Origin: Rhizobium sp. CF080
GTDB lineage: Bacteria; Pseudomonadota; Alphaproteobacteria; Rhizobiales; Rhizobiaceae
Assembly (NCBI RefSeq): GCF_000282095.2
Contig: NZ_AKKC02000004.1
Location: forward strand, 806,001-870,000
DNA length: 64,000 bases
Direction of reading: 5' to 3'
The translations under genes were made by a program, and so were the position numbers. A model generated the notes under the pieces. It saw nothing but the letters and a program-made list of their open reading frames with translations. It did no database searches and was not told the DNA's origin. The number at the start of each line of letters is the position of its first letter. Within the stretch, counting starts at the first letter, position 1. This document shows positions 34,346-42,369 of this stretch, in pieces.

Positions 34346-35842
34346 GTGGGCTTCGACGCTGGCATATTCCTGGATATCCTGCGGTCGCCTCTGCTGCTGA
34401 AGGCTGCCTGGGTCACGATCTGGGTTGCTGTCGTTGCCCAGACGATAGGAACGGTTCTGGGGTTTGCTCTTGCGGGCATGTTGGCGGCGCCCAGGTTGAT
34501 GCGCTGGCCGGCGCTTGTCTTCATCTGGGTCTTCAAGGGTACGCCGCTGCTTGCGCAGATCCTGTTCTTTTATTCGGCGCTGCCGCAGATGGGCGTTCCG
34601 CTCAGCCTGATCGCCACCGGCTTGCTGGCGCTGGGTCTGAACGAGGGCGCACGAATGGCCGACATCGTGCGCGGCGGCCTGATGTCCGTCTCGCGCGATC
34701 AGCGCGAGGCCGGACTGGCGCTGGGTCTTCATCCCTGGCAGATTTTCGTCACGGTGGTGTTTCCACAGGCGATCCGGGCGATCGTGCCGCCGCTCGGCAA
34801 TAACTTCAGCTACATGATCAAGGCCACGTCGCTTCTGGCGGCCATCTCGTTTGCCGAGCTCCTGCGTGTCTCCCAGCAGCTTGCCCAATCGACCACCCGA
34901 GCGCTGGAAGTCTATCTGGCCGTTGCCCTCTGGTATCTCGCGATCCTGACGATCTGGATGCTGATTCAGCATCGAATAGAAAGAGCCGTGGCGCTGAAGA
35001 CCTCCAGCCACGTGTCTGCGCCCCCGCCGGTGGTCGAACGCGCCGTGGTGAGGGCGGACTTGGGTCCGGAGGCGCCTTCGCATCTCAATCCGGTGATCGA
35101 GGCGCGCAACCTTACCCGCAGCTTCGGGCCGATCAAGGGACTGGACGATGTCTCGCTGGCTGTCGGCAAGGGTGAGGTCGTGGTGGTCCTCGGCCCGTCG
35201 GGGTCGGGCAAAAGTACATTGCTGCGCGCGCTGAACTGGATCGAGCCTGCAGATAGCGGCGATGTCCTGCTGACCGGCGAGAGCCTGCCATGGGCCGATG
35301 CGGCCCGTCGTATCGCTCGTCCGGATCGCATGCTGGACAAGCGTCGTCGTCGCCTCGGCATGGTGTTCCAGAGTTTTGCGCTGTTTCCCACGATGACGGC
35401 ACGGCAGAACGTCGCTTTGGGCCCACGCAAGCTGCTCGGCATTCCGAAGACGGAGGCGCTGGCTGCCGCGGACGGACTGCTCGACAAGGTCGGGCTCAGG
35501 GACAAGCTGCACGCCTATCCCGTGGAACTGTCCGGCGGTCAACGCCAGCGCGTCGCCATTGCGCGGGCATTGTCGATGAAACCCGATGCCTTGCTCTTCG
35601 ATGAACCGACATCCGCTCTGGACCCGGAATCCATCGGGGGCGTCCTGGGCGTGATGGCGGATCTGGCCGGACAAGGTTTGACAATGGTCATCGTGACGCA
35701 CGAGATTGGCTTTGCCCGGCGAATCGCCGACCGCATCGCCTACATGGAGCGTGGTCGCCTGTTGATGGATCTGCCGCGTGATCAGGCTTTTGGCGATGAA
35801 GCGCCGGATTACTTCCGCGCCTTTCTGTCTCGCGAAGGATAG
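34346..35842 (+). CDS. Fused amino-acid-type ABC permease and ATP-binding protein
   Basis: This 498-residue single chain joins an integral-membrane half (about residues 1-215: five helices, FKGTPLLAQILFF, coupling loop REAGLALGLHPWQIF) to a GlnQ/HisP-type ATPase (about 250-498) through a charged linker. Walker A is GPSGSGKST, Q-loop FQSFALFP, signature LSGGQRQR, Walker B LLFDEPTSALD and H-loop THEIGF. The start is GTG at 34346, shortly after the dehydrogenase stop. Separate genes are the norm; the fusion means two ATPase copies come only with two copies of this chain, unless it pairs with the stand-alone permease and a second ATPase from elsewhere. Confidence 0.88.
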   Translation: MGFDAGIFLDILRSPLLLKAAWVTIWVAVVAQTIGTVLGFALAGMLAAPRLMRWPALVFIWVFKGTPLLAQILFFYSALPQMGVPLSLIATGLLALGLNEGARMADIVRGGLMSVSRDQREAGLALGLHPWQIFVTVVFPQAIRAIVPPLGNNFSYMIKATSLLAAISFAELLRVSQQLAQSTTRALEVYLAVALWYLAILTIWMLIQHRIERAVALKTSSHVSAPPPVVERAVVRADLGPEAPSHLNPVIEARNLTRSFGPIKGLDDVSLAVGKGEVVVVLGPSGSGKSTLLRALNWIEPADSGDVLLTGESLPWADAARRIARPDRMLDKRRRRLGMVFQSFALFPTMTARQNVALGPRKLLGIPKTEALAAADGLLDKVGLRDKLHAYPVELSGGQRQRVAIARALSMKPDALLFDEPTSALDPESIGGVLGVMADLAGQGLTMVIVTHEIGFARRIADRIAYMERGRLLMDLPRDQAFGDEAPDYFRAFLSREG

Positions 35843-35973
35843 TCAGGGATAAGCCATGTGGAATTGGCCATCGGGTAAAAACGCCGTCTTTCGGTTGCGC
35901 TTTGTACATGCATATCTGCCGGAGCGACCGTCGGGTTGCCGGCTGAAATGCCGATTTACAGATAGGAGTGCCC

Positions 35974-36690
35974 ATGGCTGAGGTAACAGCAATCAGAAAG
36001 AAGCGCCGTGTGGTGCAGCCGGCAAAGCCGGCATCGCTGACGGAACAGGTTCACGAGGCGCTGCGAACCCTGATTCTGACATGCGCGATCCGTCCGGGTC
36101 AGGAACTGAACGAAGCTGAAATCGCCGAGCGCTTCAATATATCCAAGACGCCGGCCCGCGAAGCGTTGGCTGCCTTGCGCCAGGAGGGGCTGGTCAGGTC
36201 TTTTCCGCGCCGCGGCTATCAGGTCACGCCGATCACGTTTGCGGACATGGACGAACTGTTCGACGTGCGAACCATTCTGGAAGCCGGAGCCGCCGAATTC
36301 GCCTGTACCCGGCTGACAGGGGAGCAGATAGATCGTCTGAACTCCCTCGCGGATGCCACCTATAATCAAGGCGAGCAGCTCAGCCTCGCCACGTTCATAA
36401 GGTCCAACCGGGAATTCCATCTGGCGATTGCGGAAGCGACCGGTAATGGAAGGCTCGTCCAGTTGCTGACCCATCAGATCGATGCGCTTGAACGTTTCTT
36501 CTATCTGGGCGCCCAGTTGCGGGACGTGAACAACGAAACCAACGTCTCGCACCATCAGATAGTCGAAACACTGGCCCGCCGTGACCAGACCGCGGCTCGC
36601 GAGATCATGATTCGCCATAACGAGCAAACCCGCCAGGGACTGTTCCAGGCCCTGGCGGCGGGGCGGGGATACGATCTGATCAATCTGTAG
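35974..36690 (+). CDS. GntR-family (FCD) transcriptional regulator
   Basis: This 238-residue regulator has a winged-helix N-terminus at about 15-85 (EALRTLILTCAI, FNISKTPAREALAALRQEG) and an FCD ligand domain with metal/ligand His and Asp positions (DMDELFDVRT, NREFHLAIA, VSHHQIVE). It starts at the ATG at 35974 with AGGAG upstream. Lying in the middle of the 28.5-39.4 kb plus-strand cluster, after the importer and before the oxidase, it is the natural regulator of that cluster. I could not identify its operator with confidence. Confidence 0.87.
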   Translation: MAEVTAIRKKRRVVQPAKPASLTEQVHEALRTLILTCAIRPGQELNEAEIAERFNISKTPAREALAALRQEGLVRSFPRRGYQVTPITFADMDELFDVRTILEAGAAEFACTRLTGEQIDRLNSLADATYNQGEQLSLATFIRSNREFHLAIAEATGNGRLVQLLTHQIDALERFFYLGAQLRDVNNETNVSHHQIVETLARRDQTAAREIMIRHNEQTRQGLFQALAAGRGYDLINL

Positions 36691-36754
36691 CGCGGGGACA
36701 GCAGCTACAAAACTTAAGGGAACGCCGTCCGCCGAACTCGTGCGTAGACAGGAA

Positions 36755-38050
36755 ATGATGATGGAAGCCGGATCATTGTGGGAGGCGATCACGCCATCCG
36801 CACCCATATTCGCGAAACTGACCGAAGCGATCACTGCCGATGTGGTCGTGGTGGGAGCGGGCTTCCTGGGTCTCTCCTCCGCTCTGCATGCCGCCGAGGC
36901 CGGCCTCGACGTGGTTCTGCTCGAAAGTCATCAGCCGGGTTTTGGTGCTTCCGGGCGCAACACCGGCTTCGTGGTTCCCAGCCTCAAGACGTCGCTCGGA
37001 CCTGCCGAGGTGGCGACGGCGCTTGGTGCCGATCATGCCGGGCGCCTGCTGAAACTGGTAGCAGGTTCCGGCAGGGCGGTATTCGATCTCATCGGGCGTC
37101 ACGAAATTGACTGTGATGCCGTCCAGAACGGCTGGTTGCAGCCCGCGCATTCGCGCGCGGCCGAAGAGGTGCTTCACGGCCGCATGCCACGGCTGCTGGC
37201 CGCCGGCGTCGACGCCGAATGGCTCGACCGCGATGCCATGCTCAAGCGTACGGGGCTTCCGTCACTGCATGGAGGAATAAGGGTGGCCTCCGGTGGCCAG
37301 ATCACGCCGCTCACCTACGCGCACGGGCTTGCGCGCGCTGCCATATCGGCGGGAGTGCGACTGTTCGGGGACAGTCCGGTGGTGGGCATTGAAGCCGATG
37401 AGCAAGGCTGGCGCGTCCGGACCGCGGGCGGAGAAGTCCGCGCTCGCCGCGTACTCATGGCCACCAATGCGCTGATCGGCGACCTGCTGCCGGAGCTGCG
37501 CGCATCGATAATTCCTGCCCGTGTCTTCCAGATCGCAACCCAAGTACTGCCGCAGGCTCTGCGCGCGACACTTTTGCCGGACATGGCGCCGGTCGCCGAT
37601 ACGCGCCGTCATACTTTCGCATTGCGCTGGTCTCCGGACGGCCGGCTCGTGACCGGGGGTATGGTGCCGCCGCTGCCTGGACGAATGGCACTGGCCCGCA
37701 GGCTTTTTGCAAATCGTCTCCGCCGCATAGTTCCGGATCTCCCGGACGTCAGGGTGGAATATTCGTGGACCGGGGTCATTGCAGGGACTCTGGACTTCCT
37801 GCCGCGAATGATGCGGCTGAAGCCCGGTCTCGATGCGGTGATCGGCTGCAACGGCCGCGGCGTGGCATTGACGACGGCGCTCGGGCGCGAAATCGGTCCT
37901 TGGCTGGCCGGAAGGATCGCGGACGCCGATCTGACGCTGCCGCTGACAGCGCCACGCCCGATCCCCTTCAGCCGCATCTCCGGACTTGGACCGCATCTCA
38001 TTCTTCCGGTCTGGGAAGTGCGCGACGCTTTCGAGGCGCGGTTCCGATAG
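36755..38050 (+). CDS. FAD-dependent oxidoreductase, DadA/glycine oxidase-like
   Basis: This flavoprotein of about 431 residues has an N-terminal dinucleotide fold (VVVGAGFLGLSSALHAAEAG, then LLES binding the FAD ribose) and GASGRNTGFV, typical of the D-amino-acid dehydrogenase/sarcosine oxidase family. The C-terminus has the TALGREIGPWLAG segment. It probably oxidises a secondary or alpha amine. Three ATG codons at 36755, 36758 and 36761 follow AGGA; a GTG at 36740 is less likely. It is followed by a small cupin gene. Confidence 0.85.
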   Translation: MMMEAGSLWEAITPSAPIFAKLTEAITADVVVVGAGFLGLSSALHAAEAGLDVVLLESHQPGFGASGRNTGFVVPSLKTSLGPAEVATALGADHAGRLLKLVAGSGRAVFDLIGRHEIDCDAVQNGWLQPAHSRAAEEVLHGRMPRLLAAGVDAEWLDRDAMLKRTGLPSLHGGIRVASGGQITPLTYAHGLARAAISAGVRLFGDSPVVGIEADEQGWRVRTAGGEVRARRVLMATNALIGDLLPELRASIIPARVFQIATQVLPQALRATLLPDMAPVADTRRHTFALRWSPDGRLVTGGMVPPLPGRMALARRLFANRLRRIVPDLPDVRVEYSWTGVIAGTLDFLPRMMRLKPGLDAVIGCNGRGVALTTALGREIGPWLAGRIADADLTLPLTAPRPIPFSRISGLGPHLILPVWEVRDAFEARFR

Positions 38051-38085
38051 AATCGCATCAATTTCTGTAAACAAGGAGCCATGAC

Positions 38086-38466
38086 ATGAGCGAAGAGACC
38101 GTTGGCGGCAAGATCAAGTGGTCGCGTCAGGAAGAGGTCGCGCTGACCTGGGTACACCAGGGGCAGGAATTCAGCCATCGGCTGGTCACCAAGAAGCTTC
38201 ACGGCTCGTCGATCTCCTTTCATATCACCACCTACATGCCGCACTTCGATACGATGGTTGAAGGCGACGGGGTGCATGAAGTGATCCTCTATTGCCTGCA
38301 TGGCTGGTCGAAACAGATCGTCGAGGAAACCGGCGAGGAGCACATCTTCAAGCCGGGCGATGCGATGTATCTGCCCAGGAACTACCGCTACCGCCATATC
38401 ATCGGCGAGGCCGGGCTCGTCATTGCGGTCTGCGCCAACCCGTCGAAAGAGGCTGGCGACATGTAA
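38086..38466 (+). CDS. Cupin-domain protein
   Basis: This 126-residue single-domain protein has a beta-barrel cupin pattern: HEVILYCLHGWSKQIVEETGEEHIF for motif 1 and KPGDAMYLPRNYRYRHIIGEAG for motif 2. Several candidate metal His are present (H92-type in RHIIG and H61-type positions). AAGGAGC lies upstream. Small cupins beside oxidases often handle an unstable product or bind the substrate; no specific reaction can be read here. Confidence 0.78.
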   Translation: MSEETVGGKIKWSRQEEVALTWVHQGQEFSHRLVTKKLHGSSISFHITTYMPHFDTMVEGDGVHEVILYCLHGWSKQIVEETGEEHIFKPGDAMYLPRNYRYRHIIGEAGLVIAVCANPSKEAGDM

Positions 38467-38528
38467 TTGCGGGTGCGGGCGGTGACGCGAAGCCGCCGCC
38501 CGTCGTTCCAGCCAGAAAGGTACCGGAC

Positions 38529-39392
38529 ATGACAAACATTGCGCCCCGGCATTTTGCGCCGTCTTCACTCATCTGGGCCGAATTGACCCGTGCCGAACTG
38601 GCGGCCAAGCGGGATGCCGGCGCTCTGGTCATCGTGCCGACCGGGGCGATCGAGCAGCATGGGGACTTTCTTCCCGTCGAGACCGATACGCTGCTGGCTT
38701 CAGCCGTCGCCGAACTGGCGGCCAATCGTGTTACCGGCTTGGAGATTGTCGTGGCTCCCGCCGTCCCCGTAGGCTTTTCACCGCACCACCTGAGCCATCC
38801 CGGCACGATCAGCCTGCGGCTGGAAACCTATCTTGCCCTGCTCGCCGATACCGCGCGATCCATTCTCGATTCCGGATTTCCCCGCGTGGTGTTCGTCAAC
38901 GGCCACGGAGGCAACTCGGCTCCGTTGCGCTCGCTTTGCGCCCAGATGGTGACCGACGGATATGCGGTCGGCATGGTCGATTATTTCGCGCCGGGCGAAA
39001 AGGACTGGCTCCCATTTTTGAAGGGTGGTCTGCACCGCACCGGTCATGCCTGCGAACAGGAGGCTGCGCTGACGATGGCGTTGACCTCTCCCGAAGCGCA
39101 GGAGCGGGTCAGGTCGGGGATCGAGGGACTTCCGGCGCGGCTGGTGCAGCCCTGGATCGCGCCAGGTCATGAGGACGATCCGATAACGACGTTTGGCGCC
39201 GGCTGGCCGCCGATTTTCCAGGCCGATGATTGCGGTTATTTCGGAGATCCGGCAAGTGCGACAGCCGAAACCGGAGCGCTGATCCTCGAAGCGACGGTTG
39301 CGGGTCTCGCGGCTTTTCTCGAGGCATTCGCCCGTACCCCTTTGCGGCTCGGGATCTCTCGCGATCAGGCCAAGCCAAGGTTGACGCCTTGA
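38529..39392 (+). CDS. Creatininase-family amidohydrolase
   Basis: This 287-residue protein has the creatininase metal set at the N-terminus: E42 and H44 in AIEQHGD, and D53 in VETDT. It also has the NGHGGN motif and a HACEQEA glutamate. The family opens cyclic amides (creatinine, formamidopyrimidine-type compounds) or cleaves peptides in cofactor maturation. The frame is open back to 38292, but the ATG at 38529 agrees with the family N-terminus. It is the last gene of the plus-strand cluster and provides a second possible ring-opening hydrolase. Confidence 0.87.
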   Translation: MTNIAPRHFAPSSLIWAELTRAELAAKRDAGALVIVPTGAIEQHGDFLPVETDTLLASAVAELAANRVTGLEIVVAPAVPVGFSPHHLSHPGTISLRLETYLALLADTARSILDSGFPRVVFVNGHGGNSAPLRSLCAQMVTDGYAVGMVDYFAPGEKDWLPFLKGGLHRTGHACEQEAALTMALTSPEAQERVRSGIEGLPARLVQPWIAPGHEDDPITTFGAGWPPIFQADDCGYFGDPASATAETGALILEATVAGLAAFLEAFARTPLRLGISRDQAKPRLTP

Positions 39393-39670
39393 ACATGGCG
39401 CATACTTCGGCTCGTCGTTGTCGCCGGCATATCGTTATCCCGGCGCTGCGCGCTGGGAAGGGGAAATTCCAAGCGCCACTCACTGACACATGGTGTATGT
39501 GACAATACCTGGATGCGCAGTATTTCTGCGCCGTAGCGTAGGCCGCTGGTCAAGTTTCGACCGTGGGCGTATAATCTCCATACGTGCAGGTTCGGTCCGA
39601 TGGTGCCGTTCTTCACGCGGATATCCGTTGTGATCGTTGTTGTCTGTGACAAAAATGGAGAGGAATTGTT

Positions 39671-40495
39671 ATGGCGCATTTTCACGTGATCGCGGGAGGC
39701 AACAGGAAGGCTGCCTATCCCAATGTGCGGCGCATCAATGTGGCCGATGTCTTCACCTCGCTGCGTCAGGGTTTGGATGATTTCTGGACCAAGCCGTCGC
39801 ACTACGTCTTTCTATGCCTGATCTATCCTGTGGCCGGGGTGGTTCTCGCGTATTGGACATCCGGCGCCAATGCGCTGCCGCTGCTGTTTCCGCTGATGTC
39901 GGGCTTTGCCCTGATCGGTCCGATAGCGGCGCTTGGTCTTTATGAAATCAGTCGCCGACGCGAGCTTGGCCTTGACACCTCCTGGCAGCATGCGCTCGAA
40001 ATCAGGCATTCCCCGGCGGTCCCGGCAATCCTTGCCATCGGCCTTATGCTGGCGGTGATTTTTATCCTGTGGCTTCTGACGGCGCAGTCGCTCTATGTCA
40101 GCCTGTTCGGGCCGGCGCCGCCGGAATCGCTGATGACTTTCTTCAACGAGGTGTTCTCGACGAGCAGGGGGTGGCAGCTGATCCTCTACGGCAATGCCCT
40201 CGGCTTCCTCTTCGCTCTGGCCGTGCTTTGCACAACAGTCATTGCATTTCCGCTGCTTCTTGATCGTGACACCGGTGCGGCGACAGCGGTTTACACCTCG
40301 ATGAAAGCCTTCGCGGTCAATCCCGTGGAATTCATACTCTGGGGTCTCATCGTGGCGGTGCTTCTGGCCATCGGCTTTGCGATGTTCTTTGCTGGTCTGG
40401 CTATCGTGATCCCCGTCCTTGGGCACGCGACCTGGCATCTGTATCGCAAGGTCGTTGAACCGGAATCCGGCTTGGGGAGCGGCACCGGTCGGTAG
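39671..40495 (+). CDS. DUF2189 integral membrane protein
   Basis: This 274-residue protein has about six transmembrane segments (first near residues 45-62) and the N-terminal pattern PNVRRINVADVFTSLRQGLDDF that marks DUF2189. Such genes are common next to cytochrome oxidase genes in alphaproteobacteria, and here the gene is convergent with a cox operon. Function unknown. GGAGAGGAATTGTT precedes the ATG at 39671. The 278-base gap before it contains CACAT-N5-ATGTG at 39484-39498 but no gene. Confidence 0.8.
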   Translation: MAHFHVIAGGNRKAAYPNVRRINVADVFTSLRQGLDDFWTKPSHYVFLCLIYPVAGVVLAYWTSGANALPLLFPLMSGFALIGPIAALGLYEISRRRELGLDTSWQHALEIRHSPAVPAILAIGLMLAVIFILWLLTAQSLYVSLFGPAPPESLMTFFNEVFSTSRGWQLILYGNALGFLFALAVLCTTVIAFPLLLDRDTGAATAVYTSMKAFAVNPVEFILWGLIVAVLLAIGFAMFFAGLAIVIPVLGHATWHLYRKVVEPESGLGSGTGR

Positions 40496-40508
40496 GTCGG
40501 AAAACCGG

Positions 40509-40542
40509 CTTCGGCACTGCCCGTCAGGGCGCTGTGCCGAAG
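40509..40542. terminator. Hairpin terminator between DUF2189 gene and cox operon
   Basis: A perfect 9-bp stem CTTCGGCAC/GTGCCGAAG encloses a second 4-bp stem GCCC/GGGC. The structure lies between convergent genes and contains the last codons and stop of the cox subunit IV gene. On the minus strand it is followed by GGTTTT, a short T-run, so termination of the cox operon is the likelier function; plus-strand transcripts meet the same stem without a T-run. Confidence 0.55.
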
Positions 40543-40886
40543 AAGGCGAGGCGGGTGAAGATCGTATAGTCGGCCTCCGATACCATCAGCGCGACGAAAA
40601 CCAGCACCAGCAGCGGCGGCAGCAGGATGGCGTAGACGAGCGCCAGCCGTTCCCAGGCCATGTGCATGAAGACTGCAACGATCAGCCCGGCCTTCAGCAT
40701 CATGAACAGCAGGATCAGCGTCCATCTGAGATAGCCCTGCAGGCCGAGATAGTCGACCATGTAGGAAAAGGCGCTGAGCACGAAGAGCATGCCCCACACG
40801 AAGAGGTAGAGCCGGATCGGATGCTGCTGCCCGGTTTGGAGCTGCTGTCCAGCTTGGATGTGTGCATGTGCCGTTGTCTCGTTCAT
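40524..40886 (-). CDS. Cytochrome c oxidase subunit IV (prokaryotic type)
   Basis: This small membrane protein of 120 residues has three helices: LYLFVWGMLFVLSAFSYMV, WTLILLFMMLKAGLIVAVFMHM and a last one near ILLPPLLVLVFVALM. The K-A-G-L-I-V-x-x-F-M-H-M stretch is the signature of the COX4_pro/CyoD-like subunit. It is the last gene of the operon, overlapped by a hairpin. The start at 40886 is 8 bases after the stop of the subunit III gene. Confidence 0.82.
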   Translation of the reverse strand: MNETTAHAHIQAGQQLQTGQQHPIRLYLFVWGMLFVLSAFSYMVDYLGLQGYLRWTLILLFMMLKAGLIVAVFMHMAWERLALVYAILLPPLLVLVFVALMVSEADYTIFTRLAFFGTAP

Positions 40887-40893
40887 GACGACC

Positions 40894-41619
40894 TCACCAC
40901 AAATAGAAGAACGCGAAGATGAAGACCCAGACCAGATCGACGAAGTGCCAGTAGAGGCCCATGATTTCGACGGCCTCGTAGCGACCTCTCCGGCTGGTGA
41001 AGAAGCCGCGCCGTTCCTGGTCGAAATCGCCCCGCCAGACCTTGCGGGCGACGATGAGGAGGAAGATGACGCCGATCGTGACATGGGTGCCGTGAAAGCC
41101 GGTGATCATGAAGAAGGTCGATCCGAACTGTGCCGCCCCCCAGGGGTTTTCCCAGGGGCGCACGCCTTCGGTGATCAGCTTCGTCCATTCGAAGGCCTGC
41201 ATGCCGACGAAGCATGCCCCGAGAAGCGCCGTCAGCAGCATCAGCATCGCGGTCCTGTGGCGTTCGCGGCGATAGCCGAAATTGACCGCCATCGCCATGG
41301 TGCCGCTGCTCGAGATCAGCACGAAGGTCATGATCGCGATCAGGATCAGCGGCACGTCCTGGCCGCCGATATGCAGCGCGAAGACCTCGCTCGGATTGGG
41401 CCAGGCGACCGGCGTCGACATGCGTGCGGTCATGTAGGCGATCAGGAAACATCCGAAGACGAATGTGTCGCTGAGCAGAAAGATCCACATCATCGCCTTG
41501 CCCCAGGAGGCGGTCTTGAAGGCGCGCTGATCCGAGCTGAAATCGGCGGCAACACCGCGCAGGCCCGCTGGCCTGAGGTCTGGCTCGCCATGTGTCCCGA
41601 TAGTCTGTGCCATCTGCAA
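40894..41619 (-). CDS. coxP: Cytochrome c oxidase subunit III (CoxP-like)
   Basis: This 241-residue membrane subunit has about five helices and the subunit III landmarks MMWIFLLSDTFVFG, GTHVTIGVIFLL and the C-terminal GLYWHFVDLVWVFIFAFFYLW. It is the second of two subunit III-type proteins in this operon, as in the Bradyrhizobium coxMNOP set, from which the symbol is taken by arrangement. A second ATG at 41613 is a possible start. Confidence 0.82.
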   Translation of the reverse strand: MQMAQTIGTHGEPDLRPAGLRGVAADFSSDQRAFKTASWGKAMMWIFLLSDTFVFGCFLIAYMTARMSTPVAWPNPSEVFALHIGGQDVPLILIAIMTFVLISSSGTMAMAVNFGYRRERHRTAMLMLLTALLGACFVGMQAFEWTKLITEGVRPWENPWGAAQFGSTFFMITGFHGTHVTIGVIFLLIVARKVWRGDFDQERRGFFTSRRGRYEAVEIMGLYWHFVDLVWVFIFAFFYLW

Positions 41620-41649
41620 ATCTCCTGGTTCGGCTCCCTTGGTTCGGCC

Positions 41650-42369
41650 CTAGGTCAGCAATGTGCGGCAGAGATCGACGAAATCATTCGCCCACCCGGC
41701 AAACAGCGAAAAGAGCAGGAGCCAGACGGCGAGCATGAAATGCGAATAGATGGCGGAAAGATCGAGGCTGAGGCGCAGCCTGTCCGGCTGGACGTCGCTC
41801 GCGAATGCCCTGACCGTCGTGTGGGCGAGTACGGTGAGCCCGCCGAGGATATGCAGGCCGTGCAGGCCGGTGAGCATGTAGAAGAAGCTGTTGGCGGGAT
41901 TGTCGGCCAGCACGTAGCCGGCCGCCGTCAGTTCCCGCCATGCCTGGATCTGTCCAACGAGAAAGAAGACGGCAAGCGCAAATGCGGCAGCAAGCACCGG
42001 CCGCAGGCTTTCCATGCGGCCGTGCCCCGCTTCTCTTTTCGCCCATTGCAGCGCGACACTGCTTGAGGCCAGTGCTGCGGTGTTGACCCAGAGCAGCCGG
42101 GGAACGGGTGTGGCCCACCAGTCCGCTGACGCCATGCGCATGAAATAGGCGCTGACGGCAAGGCTGAAGAGCGCGCCGACCACGCCGAGAAACACGAAGA
42201 GGCCGATTTTTACCGCCGGCACCGGCGGCTGTTGCGGATCGGCGCTGTGATGATCCGGCAGCTGCACGGACCCGGTTTCGAGCCAGGGCTTCGAGGTCAG
42301 CCGCTGTCCGGCCAGCCACCAGACGATGATGGCGCCGATGACGGCAAGGAAGATCAGCGTGACGTTCAT
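41650..42369 (-). CDS. coxO: Cytochrome c oxidase subunit III-like protein (CoxO-like)
   Basis: This 239-residue membrane protein has seven hydrophobic segments. The second half carries the subunit III pattern NSFFYMLTGLHGLHILGG and the closing SAIYSHFMLAVWLLLFSLF, while the first 50 residues are an extra anchored segment with a polar HHSADPQQPP loop. It starts inside the subunit I stop (4-base overlap). Its position between subunit I and the second subunit III matches CoxO of coxMNOP loci. Confidence 0.78.
   Translation of the reverse strand: MNVTLIFLAVIGAIIVWWLAGQRLTSKPWLETGSVQLPDHHSADPQQPPVPAVKIGLFVFLGVVGALFSLAVSAYFMRMASADWWATPVPRLLWVNTAALASSSVALQWAKREAGHGRMESLRPVLAAAFALAVFFLVGQIQAWRELTAAGYVLADNPANSFFYMLTGLHGLHILGGLTVLAHTTVRAFASDVQPDRLRLSLDLSAIYSHFMLAVWLLLFSLFAGWANDFVDLCRTLLT

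Noticed and set aside
38081..38089. ATGACATGA mini-ORF overlapping the cupin start
   Set aside because: A two-codon frame in front of an ATG arises easily by chance; the SD serves the ATG at 38086.
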